Source: Elainella sp. Prado103
GTDB lineage: Bacteria; Cyanobacteriota; Cyanobacteriia; Elainellales; Elainellaceae
Direction of reading: 5' to 3'
Assembly (NCBI GenBank): GCA_025454395.1
Contig: JALOOM010000061.1
Location: 1 to 40,192 of the forward strand
Length of the DNA stretch: 40,192 nt
The position numbers and the translations under genes are program-made. Shown one piece after another: positions 9,053 to 16,508 of the stretch (its first letter is position 1; each line of letters begins with the position of its first letter). The notes beneath the pieces are model-generated. The model ran no database searches. It was not told where the DNA came from and was given only the letters and a program-made list of their open reading frames with translations.

Positions 9053-9988
9053 TTAATCTTGCGGTCTTTGAAAAATCATCAGATGTTGTTGGGGTAAAAA
9101 TTCCTGGGTTTCTTGCCAGGTTAACCCGATCGCTTGCATTTCTTTGCGAACTTGACGCTGGGTCATTTTATGGAGCCCTTTAATTGGAATCAAGGGATTT
9201 TCACCCCGATATTCCACCAAGGCAACTCGACCACCAGGCTTTAATGCGAACCAGAGGTTTTGCATCATTTCCTGAGGGTATGCAAATTCATGGTAGGCAT
9301 CCACCATCAGAGCTAAATCGACGCTGGCAGGAGGCAACTGAGGGTTTGTCTCGCTCCCCAGAATCGGCTCGACATTATTAATCTGATACTCCTGCCGCAG
9401 AAAATTGAGAATATCCACCATTTCTGGCTGCACATCAACCGCAAAAACTTGACCGGCTGGCACTTGAGCAGCGATCCGAAAACTAAAGTAGCCGGTACCC
9501 GCCCCAATATCAGCAATGACATCAGTCGATCGCAGCTTTAAACCAGCAATCAGGCGATCAGGCTGTTCTTCTCTGACCCGACTGGGACGTTCTAACCAGG
9601 CTGCCCCTTGATGCCCCATCACCTGAGCAATTTCTCGCCCCAGATAGAATTTTCCGATCCCGTCTGGGTTATGGATGGAGCGATACTCATACACTGACTG
9701 CCCGTTGGCAAGACCGATTGGAGCAGAACCCGTTGGAGCAGGCAAAAGAACCGATAGACTATTGCCGCTACTCATACAGCCACTCATACAGCCACTCATA
9801 CAGCTACTGAGCCCCACAGCTATCATACTGAGGGCAAGGACATGCCAGCGGATAGATCGATGCAGTCGGGCGATCCAGGTCATCCAGGTGATCCAGGCGA
9901 CCCGCACCAGATCGATCGATCGATTCAGCAGCGATCGAGGACTTTGGATCCGCGATCCAGATGGCTCAAGATTTTGGCAGTTAGACAT
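9053..9988 (-). CDS. Lipobox-bearing class I SAM-dependent methyltransferase
   Basis: A 311-residue protein. Residues ~110-300 form a class I (Rossmann-type) methyltransferase: motif I DVIADIGAGTGYFSF, post-motif I acidic FAVDVQPEMVD, motif IV VDLALMVDAYHEF, and LKPGGRVALVEY. Ahead lie a long basic N-terminal region and one hydrophobic segment (WHVLALSMIAVGLSSC), then a threefold CMSG-type repeat. LSSC, MSGC and MSGC all look like lipobox ends, so it may be a lipoprotein. The ATG at 9988 is chosen over a GTG at 9994. Small-molecule methyltransferases with lipoprotein-like signals do occur, but a cytosolic cofactor on an exported enzyme is odd. The substrate is unknown. Confidence 0.8.
   Translation of the reverse strand: MSNCQNLEPSGSRIQSPRSLLNRSIDLVRVAWITWMTWIARLHRSIRWHVLALSMIAVGLSSCMSGCMSGCMSSGNSLSVLLPAPTGSAPIGLANGQSVYEYRSIHNPDGIGKFYLGREIAQVMGHQGAAWLERPSRVREEQPDRLIAGLKLRSTDVIADIGAGTGYFSFRIAAQVPAGQVFAVDVQPEMVDILNFLRQEYQINNVEPILGSETNPQLPPASVDLALMVDAYHEFAYPQEMMQNLWFALKPGGRVALVEYRGENPLIPIKGLHKMTQRQVRKEMQAIGLTWQETQEFLPQQHLMIFQRPQD
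9770..9805. repeat. 12-bp in-frame tandem repeat encoding CMSG
   Basis: ACTCATACAGCC is present three times (9770-9781, 9782-9793, 9794-9805, last base changed). Read on the minus strand it gives repeated CMSG directly after the hydrophobic signal segment of the methyltransferase, multiplying lipobox-like cysteines. Confidence 0.95.
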
Positions 9989-10138
9989 TTTCACTGTTGC
10001 TCAGTCTGATTCTAGTTTTTACAAGGTAATGATTCAGGGAACAGGTGCAATGAAATAGGTCATAAAACAAGTCCAGAGGCAGCCAAAGCAGTAAAAAATT
10101 GGGCTGGGATGACTGACAATGGCGGGATGACAATATGT

Positions 10139-10174
10139 GAGTTCAATGGTGAGTTCAATGGTGAGTTCAATGGT
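10139..10174. repeat. 12-bp tandem repeat, 3 copies
   Basis: GAGTTCAATGGT is repeated exactly at 10139-10150, 10151-10162 and 10163-10174, then GAGTTA. It is intergenic, upstream of sixA. Confidence 0.96.
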
Positions 10175-10290
10175 GAGTTAAGAGTTGTGACTGAGAGATC
10201 TAACCCACTGGAACAAATTTGACAGAAAATTGTAAGAGGTTGGCAGTTCTAGGTTCCCTGCGGCACAATCACGAATTTAATTAATCATTC

Positions 10291-10332
10291 AGGAAACCGA
10301 TCGCAGGAAATCAATCGCAGGAACCCAATCAT
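10291..10332. repeat. 14-bp degenerate tandem repeat, 3 copies
   Basis: AGGAAACCGATCGC (10291-10304), AGGAAATCAATCGC (10305-10318) and AGGAACCCAATCAT (10319-10332) are followed by AGGAAACGGAAC before the sixA ATG. Each unit repeats an AGGA, so the gene's ribosome binding site is the last of four similar sites. Confidence 0.88.
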
Positions 10333-10345
10333 AGGAAACGGAACA

Positions 10346-10849
10346 ATGGCAACGATCGAACTTTACATGATCCGACATGGATTGGCAGGGCAGCGGGGAG
10401 ACTATGCCAACGATGATGAGCGCCCCTTAACGGGAGAGGGCATCCACCGCACGCGCAAAGTCGCTAAACGGCTATATGACCTGAATATCCGATTTGAGTT
10501 AATTTTGACCAGTCCCTTAGCACGGGCTCGCCAAACAGCCGAGATTCTTCAAAGCTATAAGCTCTCTAGCCAATTAGAGGAATCAAAAGCCCTCGCACCG
10601 GGTGGAGAAATCAATATTTGGCTAAGCTGGCTACAACAGTGGCGGCAAAGTGGCAAAACTTGCTTGGCGATCGTTGGACATGAACCCGATTTGGGAGAAT
10701 GGGCTGAAACCTTAGTATGGGGGGCGAGCCATCAAAATTTAATTTTCAAAAAAGCAGGCGTTATGGGTTTGCTACTGCCAGATGCAGAGTCACCGATCGG
10801 GCGGAGTCAGATGTTTTGGCTCTCACCGCCTCGTCTTCTAGTAGATTAG
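10346..10849 (+). CDS. sixA: Phosphohistidine phosphatase SixA
   Basis: A 167-residue member of the histidine phosphatase (phosphoglycerate-mutase-like) superfamily. The catalytic RHG is at residues 10-12 (MIRHGLAG). An Arg-rich second pocket segment (TSPLARARQTAEIL) and the second catalytic His in IVGHEPDLGEW are also present. SixA removes phosphate from histidine of phosphotransfer (HPt) domains and related proteins. The length matches the family. The ATG at 10346 follows AGGAAACGGAACA, the last unit of a degenerate repeat. No two-component genes are adjacent; the nearest kinase is about 19 kb away. Confidence 0.9.
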   Translation: MATIELYMIRHGLAGQRGDYANDDERPLTGEGIHRTRKVAKRLYDLNIRFELILTSPLARARQTAEILQSYKLSSQLEESKALAPGGEINIWLSWLQQWRQSGKTCLAIVGHEPDLGEWAETLVWGASHQNLIFKKAGVMGLLLPDAESPIGRSQMFWLSPPRLLVD

Positions 10850-10878
10850 GTTTTGAGTAGATGAGGTTTTGAGGGGCA

Positions 10879-12357
10879 CTAGGGCGGCAATAGATCATCT
10901 AATTCTGAGTAATGTGGGAGTTTCATCTCGATCGGTTTACCTTGGCGAATCACGATCCGATCCTGCTGAGACCGCGCTAGTAGTTCATTCAGATTGCGAG
11001 CCTGAAACAGGATGAAGTCAGCAGGTTGTCCGACTCCAATCTGGTTGGTCGGCTGTCCCATCAGCTTGAGCGGCACGGTGGTCACGCTGTCACACCAGTT
11101 GATGGGGGCATCCAGTTGGGCAATTCGCACCGCTTGGGTAAAAACTTCCCACCCATCGTGATCACCATAGGCATGAAAGGGATCGCGACAATTATCGCTG
11201 GCAAAGGCAACGGGAATGCCAGAGTGACGTAATTCATGCACCAGGGTAATGCCACGCCAACGGGGCGTTTGGGTCGCAAATTGTTGCAGGTGGGCCAATC
11301 GATCGCCCAAAGTCGCCTGCACAAAATGTTGGGAAGCACGCTGGTTGCGATCCTGCAAATAGAGGTTGCACATGGGCAAACTGACAATGCCAATCTGAGC
11401 TTGCTTGACCAGATCGATCGTCTGCACCACCTCCGCAAGAGGTTGCACGGCCAAACTACAGCAATGACCACAAACAATTTGCCCTGTGAAATGGTTTCGG
11501 AGGGCGGCAGCGGCTACCTGTCGTAGGGTGATATCGGCTGGGTTACCACTCTCATCGGTATGAAAATCTAAGGCAAGACCACGTTCTTGAGCCAAGGTAA
11601 AAACCCGATCCAACTGCCGATCGAGATCGGGATGCATTTGCACAAACCCTCCCAACACTCCATCCACTGCCGCAAATTGATCGGCCAGCGCTTCTCCTGC
11701 GGGGGTCAAAAAGTAATCAATCGATACCAGGGAGACGGCTTGTAACGTCAGTCGATCGCGCCACTCCTGCTGCAACGCTTGGAACACGGCCAAACTGATT
11801 TCGATTTTCTCGCCATAGGCATCTAAATGAGTCCGCAATGCCTGAGTGCCGTGGACATAGCTGCACTTCAGCCCAAACTCCATCCGGCGATAGAGTTCTG
11901 CGGCTTGCCAATACTGCTCCCGATCCGTCTGGCATTGGCCAAGGGCGCAATCAAACGTGCCATCGAGATTGGCGGTGCGTTGCCAGATCTGACCCTTATC
12001 TAAATGGGTATGCAGATCGGCAAAACAGCTCCAGACTAACCCTTGGCGTAGATCGATCGCTGGCACGGAGTCGGGCTGCCAATCTCCTGCAAACTGCCCT
12101 CCTGCAAACTGCCCTCCTGCAAACTGCCCTCCCACAGGCTGTCCTCCCGCAAGCTGGCTTGATCTGGAGAGATGCATCTGAGTAATCTTGCCATGGTGAA
12201 TCTCCAAATCGAAGACGGCTAAGGGCTCCTCTGGTCGATCGGACTTTGGAATATCCGGGCTCCACCCATCTGGAAGAGTACCTGGCAATAATAGCGAAAC
12301 TGGAATGCGGGCATTCAACAACCAATAGCGATCACACTTGAAATCATCTGAAAGCAT
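10879..12357 (-). CDS. Cytosine-deaminase-like metal-dependent amidohydrolase
   Basis: A 492-residue amidohydrolase of the cytosine deaminase (CodA-like) group, expected to hydrolyse an exocyclic amino group on a pyrimidine or related ring. Metal and catalytic motifs: HTHLDK, FHTDESG, CGHCCSL, and SDNCRDPFHAYGDHD with the late Asp. A small N-terminal beta domain carries a five-residue repeat (about four GGQFA/GGQPV units) caused by a 15-bp DNA repeat, probably an exposed loop. The start is ATG at 12357; GTG at 12366 is also open. It follows an ABC permease gene by about 76 bp on the same strand, so an uptake-and-use role for a nucleobase or pyrimidine analogue is a reasonable inference. Exact substrate is uncertain. 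Confidence 0.85.
   Translation of the reverse strand: MLSDDFKCDRYWLLNARIPVSLLLPGTLPDGWSPDIPKSDRPEEPLAVFDLEIHHGKITQMHLSRSSQLAGGQPVGGQFAGGQFAGGQFAGDWQPDSVPAIDLRQGLVWSCFADLHTHLDKGQIWQRTANLDGTFDCALGQCQTDREQYWQAAELYRRMEFGLKCSYVHGTQALRTHLDAYGEKIEISLAVFQALQQEWRDRLTLQAVSLVSIDYFLTPAGEALADQFAAVDGVLGGFVQMHPDLDRQLDRVFTLAQERGLALDFHTDESGNPADITLRQVAAAALRNHFTGQIVCGHCCSLAVQPLAEVVQTIDLVKQAQIGIVSLPMCNLYLQDRNQRASQHFVQATLGDRLAHLQQFATQTPRWRGITLVHELRHSGIPVAFASDNCRDPFHAYGDHDGWEVFTQAVRIAQLDAPINWCDSVTTVPLKLMGQPTNQIGVGQPADFILFQARNLNELLARSQQDRIVIRQGKPIEMKLPHYSELDDLLPP
12086..12150. repeat. 15-bp in-frame tandem repeat inside the amidohydrolase gene
   Basis: CCTGCAAACTGCCCT is exact at 12086-12100, 12101-12115 and 12116-12130, with decayed copies after it to about 12150. 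On the coding strand it gives repeated GGQFA, followed upstream by GGQPV. The gradient from exact to decayed copies suggests recent expansion at one end. Confidence 0.95.
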
Positions 12358-12433
12358 CAACCCCACCGTTCATCCAATCACGCATCCTAATTCTAGTTCA
12401 GCAGTTTTCCAGGCTTTTGAAGCTCATCAGGTG

Positions 12434-13333
12434 TTAATTCTCCCGCTTCACCGCGCTTTCATGCCAATTTCGCAGTAAAAAGTCAGATAAAACCGTGAGC
12501 AAGACAAAAATGAGCACACCTAAAATTGTGGTCATCAACAGGGCTGCAAACATGCGGGGAATTTGCAGATTAAAACTCGACATCAAAATTTGATAGGCGA
12601 TCCCAGATTGATTACCACCTGTCCCGGCCACAAATTCTGCCACTACCGCCCCGATCAACGCTAATCCACCACTGATCCGCAACCCACCCAAAAAGTACGG
12701 CAGCGCACTGGGCAAGCGCAGGTACAGCAGAGATTGCCAGCGGGAAGCCTTATAAAGCTGAAACAGGTTGACTAGATTGTGATCGGCGCTATTCAGTCCC
12801 AAAGTTGTATTCGACAAAATTGGAAAAAAAGCCACGATCCAGGCACAGATCACCAGGGATACAAAAGTTGAACTCTCGCCGGGCACAATTTGCCGTACCC
12901 AGAGAATAATCAGCGGGGCGATCGCCACAATCGGGGTCGTTTGCAAAATCACGGCATAGGGAAAAAAACTGCGCTCGATCCATTTGCTTTGAGTAAACAA
13001 CACTGCGACCAGCAGCCCCGATACGACAGCGGATCCAAAAGCCACCAACGTAATTTTCAGGGTGATCAGCAGAGAGGGAAACAAGATGCCCCACTCTTCA
13101 AAAAGCGTCTGTAAGACTAAAAACGGGCCGGGCAGAATATAGGGTGGTGTATTCGTGAGGCGCACTGCCAATTCCCAAATCAGCAGTAGCAAAATACCTA
13201 CCCCGATCGGTGCAATGACATCTGCGGATAAAAACTGAGCTGCCCAGCCAGGAAGATCCAAAATGAGTGGACGATCGGTCACTGGCTTTGGGGGTCGCCG
13301 CTTGGTGATACGCACGAACCGAATGTCCTCCAA
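12434..13333 (-). CDS. ABC transporter permease, SsuC/TauC/ThiX-like
   Basis: A permease of 293-299 residues from the binding-protein-dependent transport family, with about six membrane segments. The first (IAPIGVGILLLLIWELAV) is followed by the typical LTNTPPYILPGPF. The ATPase-contact (EAA) loop lies around LFQLYKASRWQSLLYLRLPSALPYFLGGLRI. This subgroup imports sulfonates, taurine, nitrate or pyrimidine/thiamin precursors. The linked cytosine-deaminase-like gene favours a pyrimidine-type substrate (inference). No ATPase or binding-protein gene is nearby. The start is unusual: TTG at 13333 lies inside an 11-bp tandem repeat, while a GGAGG just after it would serve a GTG at 13315. No ATG is available. 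Confidence 0.85.
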   Translation of the reverse strand: MEDIRFVRITKRRPPKPVTDRPLILDLPGWAAQFLSADVIAPIGVGILLLLIWELAVRLTNTPPYILPGPFLVLQTLFEEWGILFPSLLITLKITLVAFGSAVVSGLLVAVLFTQSKWIERSFFPYAVILQTTPIVAIAPLIILWVRQIVPGESSTFVSLVICAWIVAFFPILSNTTLGLNSADHNLVNLFQLYKASRWQSLLYLRLPSALPYFLGGLRISGGLALIGAVVAEFVAGTGGNQSGIAYQILMSSFNLQIPRMFAALLMTTILGVLIFVLLTVLSDFLLRNWHESAVKREN

Positions 13334-13396
13334 GTCTCAAACAAGTCTCAAACAAGTCTCAAACAAGTCTCAAACAATTCTCAAACCAGTCGCAAA
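13331..13396. repeat. 11-bp tandem repeat across the permease start region
   Basis: CAAGTCTCAAA is exact at 13331-13341, 13342-13352, 13353-13363 and 13364-13374. Diverged copies follow at 13375-13385 and 13386-13396. On the minus strand each unit ends in TTG, a possible start codon, and 11 bp puts successive TTGs in different frames. Confidence 0.95.
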
Positions 13397-13444
13397 CATG
13401 AGATTCAGGATCGCAAGGACGAACAAGCCGCCCAGGATCAAGTT

Positions 13445-14368
13445 TCAGAGCGGTTGAGCCACATTTTGTAGCAGAGTGAGTGGCGTGATCTCTTGCAGTC
13501 GATCGAGTTGTTGTTGATCGCGCACAAACAGGGTTCCCGCAAAACCCAGAGAGTTGACGGGAATAGAACAAAACTGCTCCTGCCTACGAGGAACAATCAG
13601 GAGCCACTGCCGCGTAATCAGCAAATTGTAAGCTCCTTTGAGCGATTGATCGATCGGGTCATACAGATTCAGTTTTTCCAGAAGTCGATGATAGGCCGTT
13701 TGGGTGAGGGTCGCTGCACCGTGATCGGAAAGTGTTTCGTGCCAATTGAGCTTCATCCAAGCATGTTGAAAGGGTAAAAGCAGACTATGACCGATCTCAG
13801 CATCCCAATGCGTATCAGCTAATGCAATTTCGATTGGGATGGGCTGCCCCATGGGCACGAGTGGTATGGGCACAAGCTGGAGATGTTTATGCCGCTGACT
13901 GGCTCCGGCAGTTTTGCCCGAATTGTAAAACCCTAGCCCTTCAACTTCAGCCAAACAGTGCCATAGGGCGGCGAAGTCAGCATGGGTGAGTAACGAAGTT
14001 TGCTCCGCAAATGCACGGGTAATGATCAGGAGATGATGATCAACAACGTTGTATTTATTTAACAAACAGACATGAGTAGGCGAAAGATCCGCTACAAATA
14101 AATCGCGATCGTAGGGCAGGAAAGGATTAAAGTCAGGATTTGATGAGTTTTCTTCTTGCTTTTTTGCTTTTTCTTTACGGGCAATATTTGCCAAAATTCT
14201 GACTAGAAAAGGGATACCAGACTGCTCAATTTGCAGGGATTGGGTCGGGATAGGCTGCAAGGCTCCACAGTCTAAGGCGCACTGCGTTTGAGCGATCGCT
14301 TTTGCCCACAAGGTTCCTGGTTCTAATCGAGCGAGAGCGTTAGGGGAGGTTGAAAAACCAGCATTCAT
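13445..14368 (-). CDS. ATP adenylyltransferase / Ap4A phosphorylase
   Basis: A 307-residue HIT-superfamily enzyme of the Ap4A phosphorylase type, which splits diadenosine tetraphosphate with phosphate to ATP and ADP. Shared family features: the N-terminal DFNPFLPYDRDLFVADL, the NKYNVVDHHLLIIT strand pair, and the catalytic SQRHKHLQLVP (H-x-H-L-Q form of the HIT motif). A C-terminal domain includes SYNL-like AYNLLITRQWLLIVPR and LGFAGTLFV. The start is ATG at 14368 (MNAGFSTS). An upstream TTG at 14383 only adds a Cys-rich tag. It stands 112 bp upstream of the permease on the same strand and may share its transcript. Confidence 0.9.
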   Translation of the reverse strand: MNAGFSTSPNALARLEPGTLWAKAIAQTQCALDCGALQPIPTQSLQIEQSGIPFLVRILANIARKEKAKKQEENSSNPDFNPFLPYDRDLFVADLSPTHVCLLNKYNVVDHHLLIITRAFAEQTSLLTHADFAALWHCLAEVEGLGFYNSGKTAGASQRHKHLQLVPIPLVPMGQPIPIEIALADTHWDAEIGHSLLLPFQHAWMKLNWHETLSDHGAATLTQTAYHRLLEKLNLYDPIDQSLKGAYNLLITRQWLLIVPRRQEQFCSIPVNSLGFAGTLFVRDQQQLDRLQEITPLTLLQNVAQPL

Positions 14369-14400
14369 ATTGCAGAAGCACAACCAAATCTAAAAAATTT

Positions 14401-14422
14401 AAGTTTGACAAAGTTTGACAAG
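14401..14422. repeat. 10-bp direct duplication
   Basis: AAGTTTGACA occurs twice back to back (14401-14410, 14411-14420), in the divergent spacer between the Ap4A phosphorylase and ATPase genes. Confidence 0.85.
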
Positions 14423-14627
14423 GCTAAAATCTAAACAAATGAATTGGGATCTCGGCGTGAGGATCCATTGAGCTTTCCTTCCATTAAACCTGAGTTGGGC
14501 GGCGTTTCAATGCTTTCTCTATCAACTGGGATCGAAGCATTAGCAATTGGGTACGGGTAAGGTAAATCACTTCGCCATCCGCATTGAGCAATTCACCCCT
14601 AGCACAATTAAGATTTCGCAATTAGTT

Positions 14628-16004
14628 ATGTTTGACTTAGCACGGGCAATGGCTGACAATCCTCAGGTGCAGAGACGAAAGCGAGGGGTTATCCTCAGCC
14701 CGTCGGGATGGCAACGACTGCAAGCGGCAGAACAGCAAGCTGCCGATCGCTATAATGCAGGCAAAGCCTATACCCTAGAACAGTTAGGAGAGCGAACCGG
14801 CCTTAGCCCCAATACAATTACCAAGGTACGGCGGCGGCGACTGGCCGTAGATCGACAAACCCTGGAGTTCTATTTCAATGCCCTGAGTTTGTCCCTTAAC
14901 CCAGACGATTACATTAGCATTGACAGCGAAAAGCCGATTCAGAGCTTGCAGAAGCCATTACGGGGACAAGTACCGCTCGACTCCAATCTCTATGTCGAAC
15001 GTCCGCCCTTAGAATCGATCGCCTACGAAGAAATTTTGCAGCCGGGTGCCCTCATTCGCATCAAAGCGCCCAGGCAATTCGGCAAGACCTCTCTGATGAG
15101 CCGGATGCTGAAGGTCGCCCAGGATCGAGGGTTACGAACGACCGTTTTAAACTTTCAGTTAGCCGATGCATTGGTCTTTCAAAATCTGGATCGGTTTCTG
15201 CGCTGGTTTTGTGCTGTCATTACGCGAGATCTCCGCTTGCCAAACCGGATTGAGGAACATTGGGATGAGGTGTTTGGTAGCAACTATAACTGCACCGACT
15301 ATTTTGAAAACTATCTTTTGCCTCAGTTGAGTAGCCCTTTAGTGTTGGCATTGGATGAGGTCGATGCGGTGTATCAGTATCCTGCGATCGCGGCTGATTT
15401 TTTTGGCATGTTGCGAGCCTGGTATGAGAAATCGCGCTATGGCAGTAGTGACAGCCAAATCTGGCAGCAATTTCGGCTGTTGGTGATCCATTCTACTGAA
15501 GCTTATTTACCGCTCAACCTCACCCAATCTCCCTTCAATGTTGGCTTGCTCCTGGAGCTGCCCACTTTTACGTTAGAGCAAGTTCAAGACTTGGCCACGC
15601 GATATCATCTTGAGCCCGATGGAGTTGCCTTACCTCTATTTGAACTCCTAGGCGGTATTCCTTACCTCACCCAGATGGCTCTGCACTATCTGACCAGTCA
15701 TGATGGCACGCTGTATCAACTGATCCAAACCTCGATCGCTGCCGACAGTCCCTTTAGTCCCCATTTGCGTCGTCGCCTTTCCCATCTGCAGGAGCATTCT
15801 GGGTTACTCAGTACCTATGCTCAAATTGTGCAGTCCGAGACTCCGATCGATGTCAATTTACTGCAAGCATTTCGACTGCAAAGTCTGGGGTTGGTCAAAC
15901 TTGTGAATTTACAGGCGGCTCCGGCCTGCCAGCTCTATCGTAGTTATTTTGGGCGAGTTTTACCAGTTTTGTCAGAGACCCCAGAAACAGGTAGGCTAAA
16001 GTAA
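14628..16004 (+). CDS. HTH plus AAA-like (RQ-x-GKTSL type) ATPase
   Basis: A 458-residue protein of two parts. Residues 15-95 form a helix-turn-helix module (KRGVILSPSGWQRLQ, then TLEQLGERTGLSPNTITKV) seen at the N-terminus of many cyanobacterial signalling proteins. Residues ~115-430 form an AAA-like P-loop domain. Its compact Walker A is RQFGKTSLM (GKTS at 152-155) and its Walker B is LVLALDEVDAV (240-246). The family usually reads RQMGKTSL and is often fused to WD40 or other sensors; here it stands alone. The ATG at 14628 is preferred over TTG at 14547. clpS follows only 41 bp later on the same strand, so the two may be co-expressed. The role is unknown; a regulatory or conflict-type switch is speculation. 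Confidence 0.82.
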   Translation: MFDLARAMADNPQVQRRKRGVILSPSGWQRLQAAEQQAADRYNAGKAYTLEQLGERTGLSPNTITKVRRRRLAVDRQTLEFYFNALSLSLNPDDYISIDSEKPIQSLQKPLRGQVPLDSNLYVERPPLESIAYEEILQPGALIRIKAPRQFGKTSLMSRMLKVAQDRGLRTTVLNFQLADALVFQNLDRFLRWFCAVITRDLRLPNRIEEHWDEVFGSNYNCTDYFENYLLPQLSSPLVLALDEVDAVYQYPAIAADFFGMLRAWYEKSRYGSSDSQIWQQFRLLVIHSTEAYLPLNLTQSPFNVGLLLELPTFTLEQVQDLATRYHLEPDGVALPLFELLGGIPYLTQMALHYLTSHDGTLYQLIQTSIAADSPFSPHLRRRLSHLQEHSGLLSTYAQIVQSETPIDVNLLQAFRLQSLGLVKLVNLQAAPACQLYRSYFGRVLPVLSETPETGRLK

Positions 16005-16045
16005 GCAAGAATGTAGTTTTGTAAAGTCATTTCCTGGTATTGCCT

Positions 16046-16372
16046 ATGTCTTCCGTGTTTTCAGTGTCGCCGCTGGCAATGACCACTGCACCTACGGTAG
16101 CGCCTGATCGAGCCAGCCAAGTGACTCGGCAACCTTACCCCAACTACAAAGTCATTGTCCTCAACGATGACTTCAACACTTTCCAGCATGTAGCAGAGTG
16201 CCTGATGAAATATATCCCAGCCATGACGAGCGATCGGGCCTGGGAACTGACCAATCAAGTGCATTTTGAAGGGCAAGCCACCGTCTGGATTGGGCCCCAA
16301 GAGCAGGCAGAACTTTATCATCAGCAATTAAGCCGAGCTGGTCTAACCATGGCTCCACTGGAAGCCGCCTGA
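16046..16372 (+). CDS. clpS: ATP-dependent Clp protease adaptor ClpS
   Basis: A 108-residue N-degron adaptor that hands N-end-rule substrates to the ClpC chaperone. The core is YKVIVLNDDFNTFQHVAECLMKY, with the binding-pocket N-D-D and, further on, the conserved His of NQVHFEGQATVW. GPQEQAELYHQQLSRAGLTMAPLE closes the domain. A ~30-residue unstructured N-terminal tail rich in Ser, Thr and Pro precedes it, longer than in E. coli ClpS. The ATG at 16046 is chosen over TTG at 16040. It lies 41 bp after the HTH-AAA gene and about 3 kb from the clpR-clpP3 cluster. In cyanobacteria the ClpP3/ClpR core partners ClpC, so a functional link is likely. Confidence 0.94.
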   Translation: MSSVFSVSPLAMTTAPTVAPDRASQVTRQPYPNYKVIVLNDDFNTFQHVAECLMKYIPAMTSDRAWELTNQVHFEGQATVWIGPQEQAELYHQQLSRAGLTMAPLEAA

Positions 16373-16427
16373 AGCCTTGAGGGCTACTCCTGAATATGGC
16401 TAGTTCTCAGTAGTCCTGGTCTCATAT

Positions 16428-16504
16428 GAGTCTGAGTCACGAGTCTGAGTCACGAGTCTGAGTCACGAGGCTGAGTCACGAGTCTGAGCCATGAGTCTAG
16501 TCAT
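16428..16504. repeat. 13-bp tandem repeat, about 6 copies
   Basis: GAGTCTGAGTCAC is exact at 16428-16440, 16441-16453 and 16454-16466. Variants follow at 16467-16479, 16480-16492 and 16493-16504. It fills the gap between the convergent clpS and pentapeptide genes and reaches to 5 bp from the latter's stop. Confidence 0.96.
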
Positions 16505-16508
16505 GCGG

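Larger units (their letters stand above)
9989..10345. other. Divergent spacer between methyltransferase and sixA
   Basis: A 357-bp spacer between divergent genes that must hold both promoters. Apart from two short tandem repeats (10139-10174 and 10291-10332) I see no gene or clear regulatory site. Confidence 0.5.
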
